NCBI GenBank assembly: GCA_018652925.1
Contig: JABIBH010000398.1
Location: 1 to 5,567, forward strand
Reading direction: 5' to 3'
DNA: 5,567 nucleotides
DNA from: a bacterium
GTDB taxonomy: Bacteria > Krumholzibacteriota > Krumholzibacteriia > LZORAL124-64-63
Shown: one piece after another, positions 1 to 5,567 of the stretch
How the letters are laid out: each line of letters opens with the position of its first letter
Position numbering within the stretch: the first letter of the stretch is position 1
Notes under the pieces: generated by a model
What the model was told of the DNA's origin: nothing
The model's input: only the letters and a program-made list of their open reading frames with translations
The model's database searches: none
Made by a program: the position numbers and the translations under genes

Positions 1-384
1 ACCGCTGATGGCACACCATATCGCCGTCAAAGAGCAGTATTTTCACAAACTTTGGCTGATAGAGTGGCAAGGTCCTCAAATTCCAATTCTCGCGGAAACA
101 TGAAAACTACTGATTCCAGACATTTCGCTGGTTCTCCAGGAAGTGGTAATTCAATTCAAAAAGGAATTGATGTAAATGTTAACATTTCCCCGGACGCATC
201 GGAATTTAAGGTGATTTATGATCCAGGGCACCCGGATGCTGACGAAGATGGTTACGTATTGATGCCCAATGTCAATGTAATCACCGAGATGGTAGATATG
301 ATAACTGCGAGTCGTGCATATGAAGCCAATGTATCAGCTGTGCAGAGCGCCAAGGAAATGTTCGCTAAAGCACTGGACATCTAA
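1..384 (+). CDS. flgC: Flagellar basal-body rod protein FlgC, 5' end missing
   Basis: FlgC is a proximal rod subunit, exported by the flagellar type III system and placed between the MS ring/FliE and the distal rod. The reading frame is open from base 1 and ends at TAA 382-384, giving 127 visible residues. The visible part starts at the end of the N-terminal rod domain (TPYRR, visible residues 5-9). It ends with the family's C-terminal block: YDPGHPDAD at 73-81, GYVLMPNVNV at 84-93, and the SRAYEAN helix motif at 104-110. The N-terminal 30-40 residues lie outside the window. The stretch between the two conserved blocks (about 19-56) is Ser/Asn/Gly-rich and longer than in Salmonella FlgC (134 aa in all), so the full protein is probably about 160-170 aa. 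flgB would be expected just upstream. An internal TTG at 52 is not the start, because homology continues upstream of it. Confidence 0.95.
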   Translation, partial: TADGTPYRRQRAVFSQTLADRVARSSNSNSRGNMKTTDSRHFAGSPGSGNSIQKGIDVNVNISPDASEFKVIYDPGHPDADEDGYVLMPNVNVITEMVDMITASRAYEANVSAVQSAKEMFAKALDI

Positions 385-385
385 C

Positions 386-390
386 AGGAG
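386..390 (+). promoter_or_regulatory. Ribosome binding site of fliE
   Basis: AGGAG directly follows the flgC stop codon and lies 10 nt before ATG 401, supporting the chosen fliE start. Confidence 0.7.
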
Positions 391-400
391 TTGAAAACTG

Positions 401-706
401 ATGGCAATTGGAAGTGTAAAACTAAATGGAGCAATCGATCCGGGAAAACTCTATAACCAGAATTCTGGTGTTAAGAGTAAAACTGGCCCGTCTTTTGCAA
501 ATACATTACAAGATGCGCTAAAGAGTGTTGACTCATCGCAAGTTAACCGTGATCAGACAATCGATAAGATGGTTACAGGTGAAATCAGCGAAGTACATGA
601 TGTAATGATTGCAGCAGAAGAAGCACAGCTGACCTTTGAGATGATGCTTGAAGTGCGAAACAAATTGTTAGAAGCCTACACAGAAGTCATGAGGATGCAG
701 GTTTAG
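401..706 (+). CDS. fliE: Flagellar hook-basal body adaptor FliE
   Basis: FliE is a small exported protein that joins the FliF MS ring to the proximal rod. It is 101 aa, the usual length for the family. The N-terminal 30 residues are variable and polar. The conserved part begins near residue 31 (SFANTLQDAL) and continues through the helical C-terminus: the VNRDQ region at 48-52, GEISEVHDVMIAAEEA at about 60-75, and a final LEVRNKLLEAYTEVMRMQV helix. These are typical FliE features. The ATG at 401 is preceded by AGGAG at 386-390 with a 10-nt spacer. The gene lies 16 nt after flgC and 42 nt before fliF, the usual flgC-fliE-fliF context. No truncation or odd substitution was seen. Confidence 0.97.
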   Translation: MAIGSVKLNGAIDPGKLYNQNSGVKSKTGPSFANTLQDALKSVDSSQVNRDQTIDKMVTGEISEVHDVMIAAEEAQLTFEMMLEVRNKLLEAYTEVMRMQV

Positions 707-727
707 GCAATAACCAACAGTAGTTCT

Positions 728-736
728 AAAGAGGAG
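728..736 (+). promoter_or_regulatory. Ribosome binding site of fliF
   Basis: AAAGAGGAG precedes ATG 749 with a fairly long 12-nt spacer, inside the largest intergenic gap of the window (42 nt). No promoter-like pair of boxes or terminator hairpin is evident in this gap, so it is read as an internal operon spacer. Confidence 0.65.
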
Positions 737-748
737 CTTACAGAACAC

Positions 749-2263
749 ATGAAACAGATACTGGACAATTTAAATACAATTACTGGCAAGTTTACTTTCA
801 ATCAGAAGGTATTGCTTGGTGGAATAAGTGTAGCGGTAATTATCAGTCTGGTTATTTTCTCAACCTGGATGCAGAGTGAAGATTCATCAGTTCTCTTTAC
901 CAATCTGGATCCTGCAGATGCTTCCGTGGCACTTGAGGAACTTTCAAAGCAAAATATCAACGCTGAACTTACAAACGGTGGAACAACGATACTGGTTCCT
1001 GAGAACCAGGTCCATCGTCTGCGTGTTGACTTGTTGGCTAAAGGCATTCCAGCCTCCGGAACAGTTGGTTGGGGACTTTTTGATGGCAATCAATATGGAA
1101 TGACTGAATTTGTGCAAAATGTCAATTACAAGCGTGCCATGGAAGGTGAACTTGTACAGACTATCAGTGCAATCAATGGTGTAAAATCGGCAAGAGTACA
1201 TCTGGTACTGCCAAAAAACTCGATATTTAAAAAAATGCAGTCAGACGCAACAGCATCGATTGTAGTTAATGTAGGCCGTGGGCAATTATCCGAACATCAG
1301 GTCAATGGCATTCAAAGATTAGTCTCAGGTAGTGTTGAAGGGTTGGAACTCACTAACGTTTCAATTATTGATCAGCACGGAGTAGAGCTGACCAGTAGTT
1401 ATAGTAATGATGGCATTATGCGTTCAGATAGCCAATTGGCACTGAAAAAAGAAATCGATGAATATCTTTCATTAAAAGCTGCTTCAATGCTGGACAGAGT
1501 ACTTGGTCCGGAACGCTCATTAGTTCGAGTTGATGCAACACTGAATTTTGAACAAATGCAGCAGGAACGCAAATATTTTGATCCCGATAAAACAGTTGTT
1601 CTCAGTGAAGTACTTGATTCTGAAGAACGTGAAGAGGGTGCTGGTTCAAAAGAAGTTATTACAACCAACTATGAACTCAGCCAGACGGTTGAAACAACTG
1701 TTGGTGAAATTGGTGGAATTAGTAGTCTGTCTGTAGCTGTCTTTGTCGATGGAACGTATGCAGAAGATGAAGAAGGAAATATGGCTTATGTGCCACTTTC
1801 AGATGATGAACTGACACAGATTAATAATATTGTTGAATCTTCGATTGGATACAATAGCGAACGTGGCGACAGAGTAGAAGTTGTAAACATGCAGTTTCAA
1901 TTTCAGGATACTCCGGAAGTTGCAGAGGTTGGCATGTTGCCTGAAGGCTGGATGCAAACTCTGCCTGAACTTATCGGCAGAATTCTACTCTTTGCACTTG
2001 CTGCATTTATGATTTTGAAATTAAAGAAAAATCTGGGGCAGATGGCTTTAGAAGACAATCGCCCAAAACCAAGAAAACAAAAAACGATTATAGATTTGGA
2101 TGAGGACGATGATATGCCTTCGATTCGTGAGCGAGCTTCAGGTCATGTATCAACTGAACGCATGGTTGAAGAAGTAAAAGGGTTTGCAAATGATAACCCT
2201 AATGAAGTCGCTGACCTGGTGAGTGCATGGATTAAAGATGAAGAAGAAGTTGCAACTGTTTAA
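749..2263 (+). CDS. fliF: Flagellar MS-ring protein FliF
   Basis: FliF forms the inner-membrane MS ring, the base for rod assembly and the mount for the FliG C-ring. It is 504 aa, against about 560 in Salmonella. A first membrane helix lies at about 21-40 and a second at about 408-425. The periplasmic part between them holds ring-building YscJ/FliF-type domains with LFDGNQYGMTEF near 110-121, ARVHLVLPK at 148-156, the ERKYFDPDKTVV stretch near 274-285 and RGDRVEVVNMQF at 372-383. The cytoplasmic tail has an acidic linker (DLDEDDD) and ends in the FliG-binding type segment ANDNPNEVADLVSAWI. Most of the length loss is between the membrane helices, so a shorter beta-collar insertion is likely (inference). 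The ATG at 749 follows AAAGAGGAG at 728-736 with a 12-nt spacer. The stop is TAA. Confidence 0.98.
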   Translation: MKQILDNLNTITGKFTFNQKVLLGGISVAVIISLVIFSTWMQSEDSSVLFTNLDPADASVALEELSKQNINAELTNGGTTILVPENQVHRLRVDLLAKGIPASGTVGWGLFDGNQYGMTEFVQNVNYKRAMEGELVQTISAINGVKSARVHLVLPKNSIFKKMQSDATASIVVNVGRGQLSEHQVNGIQRLVSGSVEGLELTNVSIIDQHGVELTSSYSNDGIMRSDSQLALKKEIDEYLSLKAASMLDRVLGPERSLVRVDATLNFEQMQQERKYFDPDKTVVLSEVLDSEEREEGAGSKEVITTNYELSQTVETTVGEIGGISSLSVAVFVDGTYAEDEEGNMAYVPLSDDELTQINNIVESSIGYNSERGDRVEVVNMQFQFQDTPEVAEVGMLPEGWMQTLPELIGRILLFALAAFMILKLKKNLGQMALEDNRPKPRKQKTIIDLDEDDDMPSIRERASGHVSTERMVEEVKGFANDNPNEVADLVSAWIKDEEEVATV

Positions 2264-2267
2264 GACG

Positions 2268-2273
2268 AAAAGG
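2268..2273 (+). promoter_or_regulatory. Ribosome binding site of fliG (GTG start)
   Basis: AAAAGG, 8 nt before GTG 2282, lies in the short gap after the fliF stop. It supports the GTG as the fliG start: the frame is closed upstream by the fliF TAA at 2261, and no in-frame ATG is available near the conserved N-terminus. The core is weaker than those of fliE and fliF. Confidence 0.6.
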
Positions 2274-2281
2274 ATAATGTT

Positions 2282-3277
2282 GTGAGCAAGCAAGTTAGAA
2301 AAGCAGCAATTCTGATGTTAGCCATGGGGCCAAAAGTAGCCGGCCAGGTTATGAAGTCTATGCCCGATGAAATGATTGAGCAAATAACTGCTGAAATTTC
2401 TGTTCTGGAGCAGATCCCTGAGGGAGAACGTACAGAAACAGTTAAAGATTTCATTGAGATGCGGCATAAAGCTTCAGTAATGGGTTTTGGTGGAGAGGAC
2501 TCCGCTAGAAATATTCTCGATGAGGCATTGGGAAGCCATAGAGCGTCTTCCATTTTGAACAGGGCAACTGGCTATAGTGACATCAAGGCTTTTGAAAACC
2601 TGAAAAATGTTGAGCCATTGACAGTGGCCAACTATTTGCAAAATGAACATCCACAAACCATTGCTCTGGTTCTTTCATATATGGACCCCAGATATAGTGG
2701 TCCTGTGATGACGTTGCTTCCAGGTATTCTACAAGCAGAAATATCTTATCGGATGGCAAGTCTGGATTCTCCAAGTAAAGATGCATTGAAAATTATTGAG
2801 CAGGTAATAGGTAAAGCAGTTGAAGGTGAATTCTCCAAGTCCAAACGTAATTATGGTGGCAAGAAGCAGGTTGCCGAAGTATTCAATGAAATTGATAAAG
2901 CTGTGTGGCAGGAAATCCTGGATGACATGCGCGAGATCGATGATGAATGTGCAACTGAAGTTAAGAACCTGATGTTTGTATTCGAAGATATTGTAAATAT
3001 GGAAGATCGTTTCATTCAGGAAGTGTTAAAGGAAGTTGATGGTTCAGACTTGACTCTTTCCTTGAAGGGTGTTCCAACTGATATCAAAAACAAGATATTT
3101 AACAACATGTCCAAGCGAGCTACAACAGGTATCAAAGAAGATATGGAATATATGGGGCCTGTGTTATTGACAGATGTAGAAGAAGCACAGGATCGTATTG
3201 TAGATGTAATTCGCAACCTTGAAGAACAAGGAACTATTACTCTGGGAGGCGGAGCAAATGCTCAAATGGTCTCCTAA
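2282..3277 (+). CDS. fliG: Flagellar motor switch protein FliG
   Basis: FliG is the rotor protein of the C ring. It binds the FliF tail, connects to FliM, and faces the stator. It is 331 aa, a normal length. The N-domain (1 to about 95) starts with KAAILMLAMGP. The middle domain carries the EHPQ motif at 122-125, used for FliM contact. The C-domain (about 190-331) includes the LKG loop and the MSKRA-to-GPV torque region. Aligned with E. coli, K264 and R281 are kept (K262, R279) and D289 is kept (D287), but D288 is Glu (E286) and R297 is Leu (L295). The start is GTG at 2282. An ATG at 2277 is out of frame and stops after two codons, and AAAAGG at 2268-2273 is 8 nt from the GTG. The gene is 18 nt after fliF and overlaps fliH by 20 nt. 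Confidence 0.97.
   Translation: MSKQVRKAAILMLAMGPKVAGQVMKSMPDEMIEQITAEISVLEQIPEGERTETVKDFIEMRHKASVMGFGGEDSARNILDEALGSHRASSILNRATGYSDIKAFENLKNVEPLTVANYLQNEHPQTIALVLSYMDPRYSGPVMTLLPGILQAEISYRMASLDSPSKDALKIIEQVIGKAVEGEFSKSKRNYGGKKQVAEVFNEIDKAVWQEILDDMREIDDECATEVKNLMFVFEDIVNMEDRFIQEVLKEVDGSDLTLSLKGVPTDIKNKIFNNMSKRATTGIKEDMEYMGPVLLTDVEEAQDRIVDVIRNLEEQGTITLGGGANAQMVS
3244..3249 (+). promoter_or_regulatory. Ribosome binding site of fliH inside fliG
   Basis: GGGAGG lies 8 nt before ATG 3258. It decides that ATG as the fliH start over the upstream in-frame TTG at 3219. It sits in the fliG codons for the Gly-rich tail (LGGGAN), so ribosomes ending fliG pass directly over the fliH start region, which fits translational coupling. 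Confidence 0.8.
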
Positions 3278-3929
3278 AAGTCTGGGCGTTGCGGGTGCAG
3301 ATCCAGAAGAATTAACTTCTATTGTTCTTGACGGTAACGATCTGGCCGCGAATACAGAATTCTATACTGACATTGCTGAAAAGCAGGCAGCAATTGAAAA
3401 AGAAAATCTTGCGATTCTGAGATCAGAGTTGAGAAAAGAAATATCAGAAACTTTGGCAGTTGAAAAAGAAGCTGAGATCAGTGCTTATCAACAAAATCAA
3501 ATTGACCTTTACAATACATTAGCGGAGCAAATAAGAGCGTCAGCAAAGGAAAATATTTCGTCATTGGCAAATGGTGCAGTTGAACTTGCCATTGCTATGG
3601 CTGGCCAGGTTATGAGACGCGAGATTGATGTTGATAAAGATACAATATTGCGTGCAATCCAACCTCTGCTATTCAAAGCTGAAACCGGTGCAAAACTGGT
3701 TGTTACTGCAAATCCTGAGGACGCTGCTTATCTGGAATCACAAACACAGTTTTGTGAGAAGATGAATATCGTCAAGGTAATCGCTGATCCCCGATGTGAG
3801 CGTGGAGGGTGCACAGTTAAAGCTGACACTGAGGAATGGGATTTAACAATTGAAAGCAAGCTTACTGTTCTTGCAGATACAGTTCGATTGGCAATGCAAT
3901 CAACAGAAGATATTCAAGAGGACAACTAA
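3258..3929 (+). CDS. fliH: Flagellar assembly protein FliH (ATPase regulator/stator)
   Basis: FliH is the peripheral stalk of the flagellar export ATPase. It dimerises, binds the N-terminus of FliI, restrains its activity and docks it at the C ring/export gate. The chosen ATG gives 223 aa. A Trp at residue 4 may be the N-terminal docking aromatic known from FliH of other species (inference). A long, charged, probably coiled-coil helix runs from about 37 to 105. The V-ATPase E-subunit-like C-domain follows, with ELAIAMAGQVMRREI at 109-123, NPED at 152-155, DPRCERGGC at 177-185 and a closing IESKLTVLADTVR helix. The frame is open upstream to a TTG at 3219, but ATG 3258 has GGGAGG 8 nt ahead and gives a normal FliH start. 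The gene overlaps fliG by 20 nt and shares one base with the fliI start. Confidence 0.95.
   Translation: MLKWSPKSLGVAGADPEELTSIVLDGNDLAANTEFYTDIAEKQAAIEKENLAILRSELRKEISETLAVEKEAEISAYQQNQIDLYNTLAEQIRASAKENISSLANGAVELAIAMAGQVMRREIDVDKDTILRAIQPLLFKAETGAKLVVTANPEDAAYLESQTQFCEKMNIVKVIADPRCERGGCTVKADTEEWDLTIESKLTVLADTVRLAMQSTEDIQEDN
3918..3922 (+). promoter_or_regulatory. Ribosome binding site of fliI inside fliH
   Basis: GAGGA within the last fliH codons lies 6 nt before ATG 3929. It supports initiation at the TAATG stop-start junction, a common arrangement for coupled translation of partner subunits. Confidence 0.65.
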
Positions 3930-5245
3930 TGGATACAATTTGGTCTGAATGTATTTCAAAAGTAAAATTCACCGATACGATTCGTAGTATTGGCAGGGTT
4001 AATATAATTATTGGCATGATAATCGAGGCACTGAATATTTCAGCTCCAATAGGTTCTGTTTGCAAAATTACTACTGGTCGAAATCGTGAACCTGTTATCT
4101 GCGAAGTCGTAGGTTTCAGGGGAGATACTGCACTGTTGATGCCATATGGAGATATGGAAGGATTGGCCCCAGGTCAACCTGTACACCTGGTTGCAGAAAA
4201 CCTCACAATTCCGACTGGCAATCAGCTACTGGGGCGAGTAATAAATGGACTGGGTCAACCTATCGATGGTAAAGGTCCCCTGCGCAATGAATCACTTCGT
4301 CGAGTTCACAGCCCGCCACCATCATCCTTGAACAGGGCACGTATTGAAGAACCACTCGCAACAGGAGTACGTGCAATCGACGGACTTGTAACTGTTGCCA
4401 AGGGCCAGCGGATGGGAATATTTGCAGGTAGTGGTGTTGGAAAAAGTATTTTAATGGGAATGATATCAAGAAATTCTGATGTCGATGTAAATGTTGTTGC
4501 ATTAATTGGTGAACGTGGTCGTGAAGTAAAAGAATTTATTGAAAGGGATCTTGGCCCGGAAGGGCTTGCCCGATCAGTAGTTATTGTTGTTACTTCGGAT
4601 GAAAGCGCAGTGATGCGTGCACGTGGTGCTGAAACAGCGATGGCAGTTGCTGAGTCATTCAGGGACTCACAAAAGAATGTAATGTTCCTGATGGACTCAG
4701 TTACACGCTATGCAATGGCATTACGAGAAATTGGCCTGGCTACTGGCGAGCCACCAACAACAAAAGGTTATACACCATCTGTATTTGCTGCTCTGCCAAA
4801 GCTTTGTGAACGTGCAGGTTGTGCTGAAACTCATTCAATAACAGCATTATTTACAGTGTTAATTGAGGGCGATGACATTCATGACCCAATTGGTGATGCA
4901 ATGCGATCAATTCTCGATGGCCACATCATGCTTAGCCGTGACTTGGCTCGTGAGAATCATTATCCAGCTATTGATGTGCTGGGAAGTGTGAGTCGATTAA
5001 AAACTACTGTATCAAAAGAAGAACATATTCAGGCAGGAAATCAGATTTCCAGCTGGTTGAAAATAATTGAGGATAACAAGGATCTGATAACTATCGGCGC
5101 CTATACTCATGGCAATGACCCATTGTTGGACAAGGCACTTGAAGAGAAGGAAAATATCCGGGAGTTTCTGTGCCAGGGTGAACATGACAAGGCGATCTGG
5201 GAATTAACTACAGCAACTTTACTTGAGTTGGGGCAGGTTGAATGA
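3929..5245 (+). CDS. fliI: Flagellum-specific export ATPase FliI
   Basis: FliI is the hexameric F1-beta-like ATPase of the flagellar type III export apparatus, which helps load and unfold export substrates at the FlhA/FlhB gate. It is 438 aa, against 456 in Salmonella. An N-terminal beta-barrel domain (about 20-95) precedes the RecA-type core. Visible motifs are Walker A AGSGVGKS at 166-173 (K172, S173), the catalytic glutamate in GERGREV (E195, spaced from K172 as in Salmonella FliI), Walker B FLMDS (D256) and a likely arginine finger in VSRL (R356). The stretch TEPL/TGVRAID-like at about 142-152 and GLGQPIDGKGPL near 108-119 are FliI-type. The ATG at 3929 overlaps the fliH stop (TAATG) and has GAGGA at 3918-3922. 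Cysteines at 293 and 298 flank ERAG, an unusual detail. All catalytic residues are present, so it should be active. Confidence 0.98.
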   Translation: MDTIWSECISKVKFTDTIRSIGRVNIIIGMIIEALNISAPIGSVCKITTGRNREPVICEVVGFRGDTALLMPYGDMEGLAPGQPVHLVAENLTIPTGNQLLGRVINGLGQPIDGKGPLRNESLRRVHSPPPSSLNRARIEEPLATGVRAIDGLVTVAKGQRMGIFAGSGVGKSILMGMISRNSDVDVNVVALIGERGREVKEFIERDLGPEGLARSVVIVVTSDESAVMRARGAETAMAVAESFRDSQKNVMFLMDSVTRYAMALREIGLATGEPPTTKGYTPSVFAALPKLCERAGCAETHSITALFTVLIEGDDIHDPIGDAMRSILDGHIMLSRDLARENHYPAIDVLGSVSRLKTTVSKEEHIQAGNQISSWLKIIEDNKDLITIGAYTHGNDPLLDKALEEKENIREFLCQGEHDKAIWELTTATLLELGQVE

Positions 5246-5567
5246 TCATGTTCAAATTCAGACTGGAAAAAGTACTTCGCTATCGTTCCATGCTGGTTGA
5301 TGCAGAAGCTTTGAGATTACGTGAAATTGAACAGCGACAGCATAAAATGCAGCAGCAAATCATCAGCCAGGAAATTCTCATTGATCACTTGATTTTACAG
5401 TATGAAGAAGCAAAAACTGACGCGGGAACAATCTCCAGCTGGAGCTTCATGCATGGCTCAGTGACATTTGAAAAAAACAAAGTTAAGGAAATGCGAGTTG
5501 AGGAACAAAAACTGCAAAGTGAATTCCAGGAACAAATGCTCAAGCTTGTTGAAGCTCAACAGGAAAA
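5242..5567 (+). CDS. fliJ: Flagellar export chaperone FliJ, 3' end beyond window
   Basis: FliJ is the central-stalk (gamma-like) coiled-coil protein of the FliH-FliI-FliJ complex, linking the ATPase to the FlhA export gate. The window shows 108 codons of a family usually near 147 aa, with no stop before the edge. It opens with FKFRLEKVLRYR (residues 4-15), the common FliJ signature outside enterics. A long charged, Gln-rich helix follows to about residue 57, then a polar turn (TDAGTISSWSF, about 59-69) and a second helix, which fits an antiparallel coiled-coil hairpin. ATG 5242 overlaps the fliI stop as ATGA. A second in-frame ATG at 5248 would give MFKFRLEKVL. Possible ribosome site AGG at 5235-5237 is 4 nt from the first and 10 nt from the second, so the start is uncertain by two codons. 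Confidence 0.92.
   Translation, partial: MIMFKFRLEKVLRYRSMLVDAEALRLREIEQRQHKMQQQIISQEILIDHLILQYEEAKTDAGTISSWSFMHGSVTFEKNKVKEMRVEEQKLQSEFQEQMLKLVEAQQE

Noticed and set aside
52..54. TTG as a start for a shortened FlgC
   Set aside because: FlgC homology (TPYRR) continues upstream to base 1, so the gene is simply cut by the window edge.
723..746. Inverted repeat GTTCT...AGAAC flanking the fliF ribosome binding site, as a possible translational switch hairpin
   Set aside because: The stem is only 5 bp with a loop of about 14 nt, too weak to support without conservation evidence. It also lacks a U-tract, so it is not a terminator.
876..1103. Second + strand frame within fliF
   Set aside because: The composition is unlike a real protein and the FliF frame is fully conserved through this region.
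802..1201. Minus-strand open frames opposite fliF (802-1089 and 944-1201) and similar ones opposite fliG, fliH and fliI
   Set aside because: They lie wholly or almost wholly inside strongly recognisable + strand genes, have no recognisable domains or good ribosome sites, and look like frame shadows.
3219..3257. Upstream extension of fliH from a TTG codon
   Set aside because: The extension would lie in fliG coding sequence and has no good ribosome site, while ATG 3258 has a strong one and gives a normal FliH N-terminus.
1..5567. A novel system, defence locus or mobile element
   Set aside because: Every stretch is accounted for by standard flagellar genes with gaps of at most 42 nt. No transposase, phage, CRISPR or RNA-like signals were seen.

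Overview
The window is a contiguous piece of a bacterial flagellar basal-body operon, all on the + strand. The order is flgC (3' part), fliE, fliF, fliG, fliH, fliI, fliJ (5' part). This is the classic flgBC-fliEFGHIJ order seen across many phyla, including Firmicutes, spirochaetes, Deltaproteobacteria and FCB-group bacteria. No mobile element, RNA gene, CRISPR array, promoter or terminator could be supported. Base composition is moderate and slightly AT-rich by eye, and every gene is intact apart from the two cut by the window edges. The sequence does not fix the organism. It is a flagellated bacterium with bacterial Shine-Dalgarno sites, and the protein style (long FlgC, short FliF, FliG tail) is compatible with an environmental FCB-type or related lineage, but that is a weak guess.

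Layout: flgC (1-384) encodes a proximal rod protein and enters from the left. After 16 nt comes fliE (401-706), the MS-ring/rod adaptor. After the largest gap (42 nt) comes fliF (749-2263), the MS-ring protein. After 18 nt comes fliG (2282-3277, GTG start), the rotor torque protein. fliH (3258-3929) overlaps fliG by 20 nt, fliI (3929-5245) overlaps fliH by 1 nt, and fliJ (5242 to the edge) overlaps fliI by 4 nt. There is no gene-free stretch over 42 nt, so the cistrons are probably cotranscribed, and the last four are probably translationally coupled.

Together the genes encode the core of flagellar assembly. FliF forms the membrane MS ring. Its cytoplasmic tail carries the FliG-binding segment, and FliG converts stator work into rotation. 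FliE and FlgC join the ring to the rod. FliH, FliI and FliJ form the soluble ATPase complex that feeds the export gate.

I did not find a previously undescribed system. The points most worth a second look are a FlgC with an extra central segment resembling a FlgB motif, substitutions at two normally charged positions in the FliG torque helix region, a cysteine pair in FliI, and a fliF-fliG junction where one stop codon separates two genes in the same frame.
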